The notes: generated from the sequence alone by a model not told the origin. A stretch of DNA of 10,818 nucleotides from Larix sibirica (GCA_004151065.3 NWUY0303891160.1:1-10818); one strand, 5' to 3'; shown: positions 1 through 7,715, counted from the stretch's first letter. Program-made: numbers and translations.

Positions 1-1140
1 GGTCAAATAATTAATGAGTACCAACTACCTAGTGAATATTGGAGTGATATGGTAGAGCTAGCTTGTAGGCCACTTGTACAATGCATTATAGGACCTTGTA
101 AGGTCCATAGTACTTTGGGGCTAGTTTATGTTGGAGGTTATGTTTTTAGTAATGTTTGGTTTATAAGGTTGAATTTGAAGAAACACTTGATCCCCTGTTG
201 TAAATGAATGCTTTGAGTGAGGCTATTTTGCATGTTGTTTCATTCTATTTCGAGTCTTAGCCAAATTTTCCTTATGTGTTTAGAGAATAGCTTCTCTAAT
301 GTGACCCAAGAAGTGCATGGTAAATATGAAACCACATACAAGGGATTTTGGCTATAGACTGCTTCATATGGGGTCATTTTGGTAGCTCCATGACAAGTGG
401 TATTATTTGCACCATTTTGCGAGAGGAATCCATTGTGCCCATTGGTAGGGATTATCTAAAGGAAAGCATCTCAAATAAGTGTCTAAACACTTATTTATTG
501 CTTCTGTTTGGCCACATATTTGTGGGTGATAGGTTGTGTTAAGTTTCAACTAGGTACCCTAAAGTTTAAATAAATCCTACCAAAAGTTGCTTGTGAAGGT
601 AGGGTCTCGATCAAAGACAATGGAAGTGGGCATGCCATGTAATTTAAAAATCTAATCCATGAATACTTGAGCAACTAAGGATGGTGTTAAAGGGTGTTAC
701 AATGCACAAAAGTGAGCTTATTTTCCAAAACAAAATCAATGAACACCATGATGACTAATTTATTACTAGAACTAAGAATCCCCACTAAGAAGTCCATAGA
801 ATATTAGACCATAGATGGGTCAAAATTGGAAGTGGTTGCATGGCGCCTAACAACTTCACTATTTCTCATTTGTGTCTTTGGCAAGCATCACAGGTTGCAA
901 CAAATGTTTGGATGTCTATTTTCATGCCTTCCCAAAAGAATGAACGCTTAATACTTTCATAGGTTTTATGAAATCCCAAGTGACCTATTAAGGTTGATGA
1001 ATGTTACCCCTCTAATATTCTTTGTTTCAAGCCTAAATTTTGTGCAATACAAATGCGCTCTTTATAGTGCAATGTGTCTTGGTGCCAGGTATACCCTGTA
1101 GGAGGGTTTGGATCTTCCTTAAGCCATTGGATGAGTCGCA
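1..1140 (-). pseudogene. Element A integrase (zinc domain, catalytic core, GPY module), frameshifted
   Basis: Integrase inserts the element DNA into the genome. The zinc-binding domain is complete: His 1001-1003, His 980-982, Cys 890-892, Cys 881-883, which is H-x6-H-x29-C-x2-C, around HSSTLIGHLGFHKTYESIKR, SFFWEGMKIDIQTFV and CDACQRHK. The core has MDFLVG (Asp 792-794), KLHGMPTSIVFDRDPTFTS (Asp 610-612) and TTYHPQICGQTEAINKC (Glu 502-504). The second Asp and the Glu are exactly 35 residues apart. NTTCHGATKMTPYEAVYSQN follows in a shifted frame, then TTGDQVFLQIQPYK, KLAPKYYGPYKVL (GPY at 98-106) and VAYKLALPYHSNIH near 31-75. Stops occur at 866-868, at 1004-1006 and three times between the Asp and the Glu. 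The frame changes near 408 and between the first two Asp codons. Ligands and catalytic residues survive but no intact protein can be made. Confidence 0.94.
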
Positions 1141-1611
1141 CTATGGTGTCAATGGTCATCCATCACTAGTGAGGGAAATGCAAAGAGAGAGCCCTCCTCT
1201 TTAAAATCCCTAGACAATGCATCAACCACCACATTTTCTTTTCCCTTCTTATATATAATCTCATAACTATACCTATATATAATCTCGTAACTATACATAA
1301 CAATTTAGTAACCCACTTATGTTGCTTAGGAGATGACAACCTTTGTTCAAGGAAATATTTAAAACATAATGGCTGATCTTGATATGGAAGCACCTCCCTA
1401 TTAAATAAGAGCACAATGTATCGACTGCGTGAAGGATGGCCATTGTCTCTTTTTCATATGTATATATTCCCAAATTCCGATCACATAATTGCTTACTAGT
1501 GAAGGAAAAAGGGCACCCTTCTTGCATCAATACTACTCCAAGACCTCTTCCTAAGGCATTGCATTCTAAGGAAAAATTCTTAGTGAAATCATGCGTTGTT
1601 AATACTGACAT
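1140..1611 (-). pseudogene. Element A RNase H domain, inactive
   Basis: Ty3-type RNase H degrades the RNA strand during reverse transcription. The frame opens with SVLTTHDFTKNFSLECNALG, where the first catalytic Asp of the family motif EC-D-A-S is Asn (1558-1560). GVVLMQEG, YEKETMAILHAVD and YLIGRCFHIKI follow, the Glu of YEKE being kept. The 'K-T-D-H-x-S-L' block reads KISHY, so that Asp is also lost. A one-base deletion near 1356-1364 moves the frame to FKYFLEQRLSSPKQHKWVTK. The domain ends with KKGKENVVVDALSRDF in a third frame, the usual 'GK-x-N-x-x-ADALSR' terminus. An 8-codon duplication lies just before that (see 1249-1296). Confidence 0.92.
1249..1296. repeat. 24-bp tandem duplication inside the RNase H relic
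   Basis: Two adjacent 24-bp units (1249-1272 and 1273-1296) differ at two positions. On the minus strand they encode YSYEIIYR and YSYEIIYK just before the KGKEN motif, an in-frame 8-residue duplication. Normal Ty3 RNase H has a single YxYEIxYKKGKEN here, so this is a local duplication and not part of the family architecture. Confidence 0.85.
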
Positions 1612-2600
1612 ACTGTAAATGCATATTTGAAGGTGGAGAAGGCCTCCTCAACTTTGTCTATCTAGACAAAGGAACCCTTTCTTCGCAATGACATTAAGGG
1701 GGTTGCAATTTTGCCATAAATTTTCACAAACGTTCGGAAGTAGATGGTTAGTCCTAGGAACCCATTCGTGCTCTTGAGGGACTTGGGGTGTGGCCAGTAT
1801 TGCATAAACACCACTTTTTTTGGGTCCACTCACACTCCATGCCGACTCACAATGTGACCCAAGTATTCAACCTTAGTAACCTAGAAATCACATTTGGAAC
1901 ACTTCACAAATAACCGATGGTCTATGACTAATTGCAAGGCACGATCAACATGCTTGAGGTAGTCTTTCCACGTGGTGTCGTAGATCAAGATATTGTGAAA
2001 TAAAACCAACAAAAAATGGTAGAGGAAAGGGAGAAAAATCTTGTTCATGAGGCTCCAAAAGGTGGAGGGAGAATTACAAAGGCCAAAAGGCATGACTAAG
2101 AACTCATAATGACCCTCGTCGGTGTGGAAATTTGTCTTAGGGATGTCTACTTTTTTCATCCTGATATGGTGGTAGCCATACTAAAGGTCTTGTTTAGTGA
2201 AGAACTTGGTTCTTTGAAGGTCATCCAAGAGATCATCAATAATCAAAATGGGAAATTTATCCTTGATAGTTATCTTGTTGAGAGCCCAAAAATATGGACA
2301 CATGCACCAAGTGCCTTCTTTTTTCAATCCATAACCACTGGTGAGGAATAAGGGCTTGTACTTGGAGGAATGATGCCAGCCTCTAACAAATCCTGAATGA
2401 TCTTCCTATTTCATTCTTTTCGGAAAAAGGTGTCTATAAGGGCCTACGTTGGGGGGTTGAATACCTAGAATTAGTGGAATTCCATGGTTGTGGTCCACAC
2501 AAGTGGGTGGTAAACCCTTGGGTGTTCTAAAAACCCAATAATGTTTGGAGAAAGCCAACTGCAAATTAGGGTGAATGCCTTGTGGGGGTGTGTCCACTAC
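1612..2600 (-). pseudogene. Element A reverse transcriptase plus connection, inactive
   Basis: This domain copies element RNA into DNA. The N-terminal block at 2597-2406 contains VFRTPKGLPPT, HGIPLILG and PPNVGPYRH, matching the 'gLPP-x-R-x-x-dH-x-I-x-L' and 'PYR' landmarks. ALNKITIKDKFPI and IIDDLLDDL follow in the next segment. At 2159-1884 the fingers/palm block reads DIPKTNFHTDEGHYEFLVMP and then FGLCNSPSTF. The catalytic Y/F-x-D-D box is LFHNILIY, with His at 1995-1997 and Asn at 1992-1994 in place of both aspartates. After a stop at 1881-1883 the same frame continues with VEYLGHIVSRHGV, a stop, VDPKKV, WPHPKSLKS, GFLGLTIYFRTFVKIYGKIA, the standard connection to RNase H. A one-base shift near 1606-1610 leads into RNase H. 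Confidence 0.93.
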
Positions 2601-2659
2601 TTGGATGCCAGTGAATAATGCAAAAAAACTTCAATGGACTTTCGTCAATACCTTATCCA

Positions 2660-3110
2660 TACAATGGGAGGTGTTAATATCTGGATAACCTAAAGTAAAC
2701 CCTTTGATATGATGTTTGTACCCTTTCTTAGCAAAGTTGATATATAGTTCCTTGAAATCCATGGTGACTAGTCCCAAAATCCTTAGTGATTATGGCCCCA
2801 TAACTACATCACAACCACCCATTTCAATAGAAAACATGTGTGTTTTAAGATGCTAGTCACCCATTTGGTATTTCACATTTTAATACTGACCCCCACATTT
2901 TATCATACCACCATTTGAGATCATAATTTAAAATTTTGAAATAGGTCGGGCATAACAATGGGTTTCTTCTGTCACTCTCCTATGAATAAAATTGTGGGTG
3001 TTTCCATAATGAATTTACAATGCTTGATCTATCCTATCAACTTCAATATATGGTGCGTTTAGAAACCTAATAAGGCATGGAGCAAGATTTGGGGTTCCTC
3101 CCTAGGAACT
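2660..3110 (-). pseudogene. Element A aspartic protease (retropepsin-like), inactive
   Basis: The protease cleaves the Gag-Pol precursor. The segment begins near PQILLHALLGF. Its active-site loop, expected as D-S-G-S-T-H-N-F, reads HYGNTHNFIHRRVTEETHCY, with the catalytic Asp codon changed to CAT (His) at 3009-3011. Downstream motifs typical of this plant retropepsin follow: SNGGMIKCGG, then QMGD, then LKTHMFSIEMGGCDVVMG, and then LGLVTMDFKELY. Several stops and frame changes interrupt it. Loss of the catalytic Asp alone would abolish activity. Confidence 0.8.
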
Positions 3111-3234
3111 TGCAACATATTGTCATATTCCATAGGTAGAGCAATATATTCCATTGTTGGTTCATGAGTGTTTGAAATTGTTATGTCTTTAGGGTGCTCA
3201 TATGGGGATACATCTATTTGGAATAATTTATGTT

Positions 3235-3285
3235 CTTTGCATTTATTCCCTCAAAAATATTTTTCATCATAATTATAACAAATTA
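3235..3285 (-). pseudogene. Element A Gag zinc knuckle, degenerate
   Basis: The frame reads LIICYNYDEKYF, a stop, then GNKCKEHKLFQIDV. Many plant Ty3 elements carry C-x2-C-x7-H-x-C here, often written as CYxCDEKxxxGHKC. The first Cys (codon 3278-3280) and the last Cys (3239-3241) are kept at the right distance. The second Cys is Tyr (3269-3271), the His is Asn, and a TGA sits between them. It would normally bind zinc and RNA in the nucleocapsid part of Gag. This copy could not. Confidence 0.75.
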
Positions 3286-3339
3286 TGAGGTGTTGATGTT
3301 CATCCATCGCATCATGGGATAACTTTTGGAGATTCTAAA

Positions 3340-4051
3340 TGCTAGCATGGTGGAGTTGTTGGGAGTAGAAACCATGGGATACACAGTGCAAGTAGGGAAG
3401 GAAGTTCTTTTGGTTGGTCGTTTATCACCATATCAACTTCTCTATCCCTATCACAAGCTTCTAACATGTTGTGGACCATTTCATAATGACATGTGCTCGA
3501 ATTGCCTCTTTGAGGCCACTGGTGAAGAATTCCTAAAAAAAGAATCAAAGAGGCCATCTGTGCAGATTTACATTGCTCAAATGTTGTAATATAGTCCAGA
3601 ACAATGTTGCTTTGGAGTAATTTGGTCAACCTTCCCAGGTAGTGACTATCCCTTTCAAAACAATCATGAAGGATCTTTAGAAATTGGTTCCAGGGGACAT
3701 AATGATGATAATATTTTTGGTACCATTTCCACCATTGCTATTGTTCTAAGTTTAAATATAATACCCCCACTTTTAAGTTTTGGATATCATCCTTAATTCC
3801 AAGGAGAGAAAAATAGTGTTCCATTTGGGTAACCCAACCAGAGGGATCTAATCCATCAAATTTGTGCATGTATACCTTTGGGAATCGATAACAAGTTTTG
3901 TTATCATGAAATGATGGAGGATGGGTTTCTAGAAAGAGAGTGTGAGAACCCTGTTCTTCATTTACAAATGCTTTGTTGGATGGATTCTCTTTTTTTGGTG
4001 CTGGAACCATGTGTTGAGTGAGGGCATCGATTAGTTTTGTTGGTTAGCCAT
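3340..4051 (-). pseudogene. Element A gag (capsid-like Retrotrans_gag region), broken
   Basis: Gag is the structural protein that packages element RNA into virus-like particles. A plausible start ATG is at 4051-4049 (MANQQN), followed after a frameshift by LIDALTQHMVPAPKKE. The stretch at 4010-3738 contains FPKVYMHKFDGLDPSGWVTQ and MEHYFSLLGI, which match the plant Ty3 Gag pattern 'P-x-FdG-x-dp-x-gWl ... yF'. After a stop near 3737 the same frame continues with QWWKWYQ, then a W-x-x-F-L element, then LTKLLQSNIVLDYITTFEQ, the typical 'L-x-Q-x-x-V-x-dY-x-x-F' block of the Gag domain. The end (3560-3340) changes frame. The family assignment is firm and the exact ends are approximate. Confidence 0.85.
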
Positions 4052-4519
4052 ATTTTTTTGATCTAAGGCATATTGATATTGACTTGGTCAACTGAATGCT
4101 ACAATGTGATGACCATAATTGAATCTAGATCCTTAGGGTCCTTGTGTTGGTACTTCATGTTTGGTCGACTACAGGTGTGGACCATGGGATCACTTACGAT
4201 ATGAAGAGTATTATGACCAACTTATCTAAAAAGTGATTAGTGGAAAAAGAGGATTCTTTTGATATATACCACCAAATGTGGTATGATTGGGTCACGAAAA
4301 GGGTGGTTAGAGATGTAACTAGGATGATCGACATGATGCAAGGATTATTTTGAGATAGGTCTCCAACAATGGTGTTGGTGGATCTCAGAACTATTTTATT
4401 TTTCTACATTGAGGGGTGTATTACTCCCTACTGAATATTACTACATTGGAAAAATTTCCAAATTCCTTATGGATGCAAAGATGTAGGAATTTCGCCAACT
4501 AGTCATAGAGAATATAGTT
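4052..4519. other. Unassigned segment between gag and the retroposon
   Basis: No domain is recognised. If the primer-binding site at 6506-6516 belongs to element A, this is the inner part of its leader. The plus strand has one frame (4129-4434) interrupted only by two TGA codons (4234-4236, 4351-4353). It includes DSFDIYHQMWYDWVTKRVV and RMIDMMQGLF, which look protein-like but match no family I know. The segment ends in the first copy of a duplication of about 76 bp and a target-site duplication. Confidence 0.4.
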
Positions 4520-4894
4520 TTTTTTTGGTAAGTAAGAAGTATCATATTAACAGGTTTATACAAAAAAAAGTACAATATCCACTAGCCTGAGATCTTTTCA
4601 TGGTAGTCTGATTCAACCTTATACACAATTATAACAAAAAAACTACAAACATTCCTACGGCCCCTCTCCCGTAGGAGAAAACAAAGCCTAGAAACTAGAG
4701 ATTGTTCATCACTTCCCAACCATATAACAACATATAAATCCCTAAGCCAAAACTCGACATCCTCAAGGCTCACAATATCTCATATACCATCACCCATCCT
4801 GATATTAACACACCCTTTGCAGAAAAAACATATGACAGACATTCAAAAAATTGACCAACATTGAAAAACCAGCAGAGAGGAAAAACCACCTCCC

Positions 4895-5065
4895 TTAAGG
4901 CACTTTGTTACCCGTCGTCGGAGGAGACAAACCATCACCAACTAGAGTGCCAACTTGGTTCCAAACCGCTGTTTGCACCGCACTTGCAACCGAAGCCACT
5001 ATCCCCAATTGCGAAAGGAAAGGGATCCCCAAATCCTTCCCCACTACATCTATCTTCATATGCAT
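4895..5065 (-). CDS. Short unrecognised open frame in the 3' half of the retroposon
   Basis: A 56-codon frame starts MHMKIDVVGKDLGIPFLSQL and ends with TAA at 4897-4895. It extends upstream without a stop for roughly 15 more codons. The middle is an alternating hydrophobic stretch (GIVASVASAVQTAVW) and the end is Pro/Thr-rich (LSPPTTG). The residue mix is protein-like, but I recognise no family. It lies in the same orientation as the poly(A) tail and downstream of the 147-codon frame. It may be a relic of the coding end of the source transcript. Confidence 0.2.
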   Translation of the reverse strand: MHMKIDVVGKDLGIPFLSQLGIVASVASAVQTAVWNQVGTLVGDGLSPPTTGNKVP

Positions 5066-5388
5066 CAACCTCGTTCTACGTGGAGCTCCTTCCAGAATTC
5101 CACTGGTACATCATCAACCCTATACTTCTCCTCATGTTCAAGCAGAACCCTGCTAAGAAGGCCTTTTACCACCCAATATAGGGTGACATTTCATTCAAAC
5201 AGACCCTAACAATTGCGTGAGGACCCGAGGTCCTAAATATAGGATTCCATCACTGCCTCCTCTACAAATGAAACAACTTCCTCCACCTCCCTCCAAACAC
5301 CCTGTTCCAACATTTCTAGGTCCATCTGAATCGACGCGGGGATGGACAAGTGGTATTGCCTTGCTTCTTGAGAAACACACAAATGATC

Positions 5389-5832
5389 TCAACTCACCCC
5401 ATGCCTCCCGCTTGCTTCCACATCTCCTGAATTCCACTCTGGATCCATGCCTCTATCGACCTTCAGAATAGACTCGTCCCAACCACAAACAACATTGCAT
5501 GCACCCACTCTGCCACCCTTTATGATGCCATAATACACCACCCCACGTTGGACATAGAAAAAGCAGCAAGGTTCAGAGGGAGCAAGCAAACCGCCACAGG
5601 ACAATTCCCCGAAAACGATAATACCCGTCCTCTTGAAACCCATATAATAAACATCCCTTCCACCAACTTCCATTATGGATTCTGTCCCTTCCCACCCACA
5701 GATCGTACAGTCTATCAACTCACCCTCCTGCAATCTACCTCCTCGCATGAGACATCCTCGTACAAAGATCATCCTTTTCAAATCACCTCTACCATCTCTT
5801 AAGTTAACACCTACCATAATCAATGCGGGCAT
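5389..5832 (-). CDS. Unrecognised 147-codon open frame inside the retroposon
   Basis: This is the longest open frame in the window. It has an ATG start and spans a third of the insert. The protein is Gly-, Cys- and Val-rich and includes CTICGWEGTESIMEVGGRDV and CCFFYVQRGVVYYG. It has no signal peptide, clear membrane helix or known motif. Several overlapping frames on the opposite strand are also open here, so the openness may reflect the higher GC of the insert rather than coding. It could be part of the source transcript. I give no function. Confidence 0.2.
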   Translation of the reverse strand: MPALIMVGVNLRDGRGDLKRMIFVRGCLMRGGRLQEGELIDCTICGWEGTESIMEVGGRDVYYMGFKRTGIIVFGELSCGGLLAPSEPCCFFYVQRGVVYYGIIKGGRVGACNVVCGWDESILKVDRGMDPEWNSGDVEASGRHGVS

Positions 5833-5927
5833 GCACCACGCATTAGGTCAGGACTGCCACCTGTTTCCTCCATGACGCCCCTCCTACACCTGTCCTCACC
5901 CACATCCGTGACATAGAAAATATAGTT

Positions 5928-6505
5928 ATTGCATTGACATAATTTTCAAATTCCTCATGGATGCAAATATGTAGGAATTTCATTGGATGGTCACAATGGA
6001 TAGGGTTTCCAGGTCCTGAGGACATATGATTTATAGGTGCTATATATCTATGATATACTTATAGGGTCCAATAGTACTTGACCCAATATCCCATGGCATT
6101 AACTAAGGAGGCTCAACTATGTCCTTAGCCATACTACCTGACTACCCAAGTACTAGAGAGTAATATTCTCGAGTACTGTGCTTCGTGCCACTATAAAATT
6201 AAGGTGGTCAATCAAATGATCTACAACTAGGTTTAGGTTTTTTAGGGGACTTCCAATATACTTGAGGGTATGTGGAAGTGAGATTCTATATACATGTGAT
6301 ACTACACAAAAGGGTACCAACAAAGGTTAGAAGGGTGTCTAACAATTGTGAGTTAGTACCACTTGCATTCTCTACTTGTTATGCTTCCCCAACCATAGGT
6401 TTACCCACTGAATGACATATCTCTATTTTATTTAAATATGGAAAAATACATATTTAGCTTATAAAAAAATGCAAAAAATACAGAGCGTGTTGACTCACGT
6501 AAGCA
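5928..6505. other. Leader-like segment between the retroposon and the primer-binding site
   Basis: It starts with the rest of the second 76-bp unit and shows no recognisable coding domain on either strand. It lies between a Met-tRNA primer-binding site and gag on the minus strand, so it is probably 5' untranslated leader of element A. An unrelated fragment cannot be excluded. Confidence 0.4.
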
Positions 6506-6516
6506 CTCTGATACCA
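6506..6516 (-). promoter_or_regulatory. Retrotransposon primer-binding site (initiator Met tRNA)
   Basis: The minus strand reads TGGTATCAGAG, complementary to the 3' end of plant initiator-Met tRNA, the usual minus-strand primer of plant copia and gypsy elements. It lies two bases (6517-6518) from the trinucleotide ACA that ends a candidate 5' LTR (TGT at 6519 on the plus strand). This spacing and order are those expected of an LTR/PBS junction for a minus-strand element. Confidence 0.8.
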
Positions 6517-6518
6517 CT

Positions 6519-6717
6519 TGTGGTTTTCTTAACCCTAAAACTTACATTAACAAAATATATACAAATATCTATGATACAATAAACCAAAGATAATAGTTGA
6601 AAATCATCTTTCCCTACCTGGTACACAATATCAGAGGGACCTTAATGGGTTTTGGCTTCTTCCCTAGGCCTTGTATATGTTGCTTATTAAGACATAACCA
6701 CACCATATAATCTCCCA
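6519..6717 (-). repeat. Probable 5' LTR of the minus-strand element (outer end uncertain)
   Basis: The inner end is fixed by the primer-binding site: on the minus strand the LTR ends in GAAAACCACA. A possible outer end is TGGGAGATTATATGGTGTGG (starting at 6717), which would give a TG...CA repeat of 199 bp. The sequence contains AT-rich tracts but no promoter that I can assign with confidence. The 3' LTR is outside the window, so neither length nor age can be verified. A longer LTR that includes the 87-bp repeats remains possible. Confidence 0.45.
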
Positions 6718-6732
6718 CCTAGAATCGATGAG

Positions 6733-6906
6733 ATACTCTCTATCAATCATGCCTCTCCTTATACCTTTGATGTTTTCTCAATGAATACTATTCCATTTGA
6801 CTCTATATTTGCTAAAAGAATACTCTGTATTGAGCATGCCTCTCCTTATACCTTTGATGTCCTCTCAATGACTACTTTTCCACTTGATTCTATATCTATT
6901 GAATTC
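6733..6906. repeat. 87-bp tandem duplication
   Basis: Unit 1 (6733-6819) and unit 2 (6820-6906) share long identical blocks, for example GCCTCTCCTTATACCTTTGA at 6751-6770 and 6838-6857. They differ by scattered substitutions. The period is 87 bp. It lies between the candidate LTR and the end of the element B integrase. A length divisible by three would suit an ancestral coding duplication, but no protein motif is seen. Confidence 0.85.
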
Positions 6907-6938
6907 TTTCAATGAATGACATGGCTTTGTATTGATGA

Positions 6939-7609
6939 TCATCTCACTCCATTGAATTCTCTCCAATAGTTTGGGCAATGGAATTCCAAGGAGAATTCGA
7001 GGAAAAAATCACAAACATGTCTCAAATGGTGACTTATTGCTAAAACTAAGAATTGATTGGTTATAACAATTTTGTATATAAGGTAGGATCTCATCCCAAG
7101 TCTTAGGAAATGTCCTAGGTTTCCTTTTCTAAACCCTCTCAATAATGAACCAAAACCTTGTTTTCTAGTTTTGTTTGTCCATTAATGTGTGGATGAAAGG
7201 TTGTACTCATATTCAATGTAGTATCCATCATACTCCATAATACTCTCTAGGATTGAATTATAAATCTTATGTCTCTATTAGAAATAATGGATTCAAGAAA
7301 TTGAAGATGCATCCATATCTTCTAGAATTTTTTTTTTGTTGCTTCTTCTCTAGTTACAATGTTCTTACAAGAATTCAATTGTTCCATCTTATTGAATATG
7401 AGGACTACAAATAGGTAATCAAGCACCTATATAGACATCAATAATTCTCCAAGGAAATCCATTGAAATGTTCTCCCATGGTCAACATGGTACAAGCAAAG
7501 GACTATATAAACCCATTTTCCTATTACCAAACATTGTCGTTCAACAAAATGTACATGTCCGAATAAACTTTGTGATGTTAGTCAATTTCAATGGCCTAGA
7601 TAAGAAATC
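6939..7609 (-). pseudogene. Element B integrase (second Ty3/gypsy lineage), inactive
   Basis: One minus-strand frame runs from 7609 to about 7139 with no indel but several stops. It carries CTFC (second half of the zinc domain, Cys at 7553-7555 and 7544-7546), GLYSPL, ISMDFLGELL (Asp 7457-7459), DYLFVVLIFNKM, ISNRDIRF and STTFHPHINGQTKLENK. The second catalytic Asp is Asn (7277-7279) and the catalytic Glu is Lys (7169-7171). They are still 35 residues apart. After a frameshift the core continues with FPKTWDEILPYIQNCYNQS and KSPFETCL, ending at a stop (7009-7011). Motifs such as SMDFLG, MDTTL and PYIQ-x-x-YN differ from element A, so this is another lineage. Confidence 0.92.
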
Positions 7610-7715
7610 ATAATATTATTTGTAACCCCATTCTTGTAATTTATGAGAAGGTTAAATTGTTGCAAATAAAACATCTGCTTGGTATGCCTTATGTTGTGGG
7701 GAAAATGGCTCAATG
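7592..7715 (-). pseudogene. Element B RNase H C-terminal end
   Basis: The block HFPHNIRHTKQMFYLQQFNL (about 7707-7648), then LINYKNGVTNN, then after a one-base shift DFLSRP (7609-7592), matches the Ty3 RNase H end 'W-x-x-x-LQ-x-F-x-x-x-I-x-Y-K-x-G-x-x-N-x-x-AD-x-LSR'. Only this end is recognisable. No RT motif follows on the right, so the element is truncated or too decayed upstream. It is followed almost directly by the integrase, with the usual linker missing. Confidence 0.85.

Larger units (their letters stand above)
1..4051 (-). mobile_element. Element A: decayed Ty3/gypsy LTR retrotransposon, internal region (gag-PR-RT-RNase H-IN)
   Basis: On the minus strand, pieces of all gag-pol domains occur in the order Gag, zinc knuckle, protease, reverse transcriptase, RNase H, integrase. 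This order (integrase last) is diagnostic of Ty3/gypsy rather than copia. The pieces lie in different frames, interrupted by many stops and single-base indels, so no polyprotein can be made. The integrase C-terminus runs to the left edge, so the 3' end, any chromodomain and the 3' LTR are outside the window. The 5' end is probably the primer-binding site at 6506-6516, which would imply a leader of about 1 kb once the 4520-5911 insertion is subtracted. That link is inference. The GPY-type module would fit a chromovirus, but the chromodomain that would prove it is not visible. Confidence 0.93.
4520..5911 (-). mobile_element. Retroposed insertion of about 1.39 kb with poly(A) tail (LINE-like 3' end or retrocopy)
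   Basis: A 16-bp sequence, CATAGARAATATAGTT with one mismatch, flanks the segment at 4504-4519 and 5912-5927, as expected for a target-site duplication. Nine T on the plus strand (4518-4526) are the poly(A) tail of a minus-strand insert, which therefore reads 5911 to 4520. The sequence just before the tail ends in ACTTCTTACTTACC, resembling 3' ends I associate with plant L1-type elements; that resemblance is from memory and was not searched. Base composition is visibly richer in G and C than the surroundings. No reverse transcriptase or endonuclease motif is visible. It is either a 5'-truncated LINE tail, a non-autonomous retroposon, or a processed transcript copy. Confidence 0.75.
4433..5995. 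repeat. Diverged direct duplication of about 76 bp, split by the retroposon
   Basis: Copy 1 is 4433-4507. Copy 2 starts at 4510-4519 and resumes at 5928-5995 beyond the insertion. The best-conserved core (4459-4493 and 5947-5981) is identical at 33 of 35 positions, and the flanks align with small gaps. Removing the insert and one target-site copy leaves two head-to-tail units, so the duplication came first and the retroposon landed near the start of the second unit. Confidence 0.75.

Noticed and set aside
348-542. Plus-strand 64-codon frame.
   Set aside because: It is antisense to the element A integrase core, including the QTEAIN motif.
3326-3589. Plus-strand 87-codon frame.
   Set aside because: It is antisense to the element A gag relic, which has clear family motifs.
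4861-5471. Several plus-strand open frames of 80-106 codons.
   Set aside because: They overlap in all frames and are antisense to the retroposon whose poly(A) tail shows minus-strand orientation. No motif was recognised.
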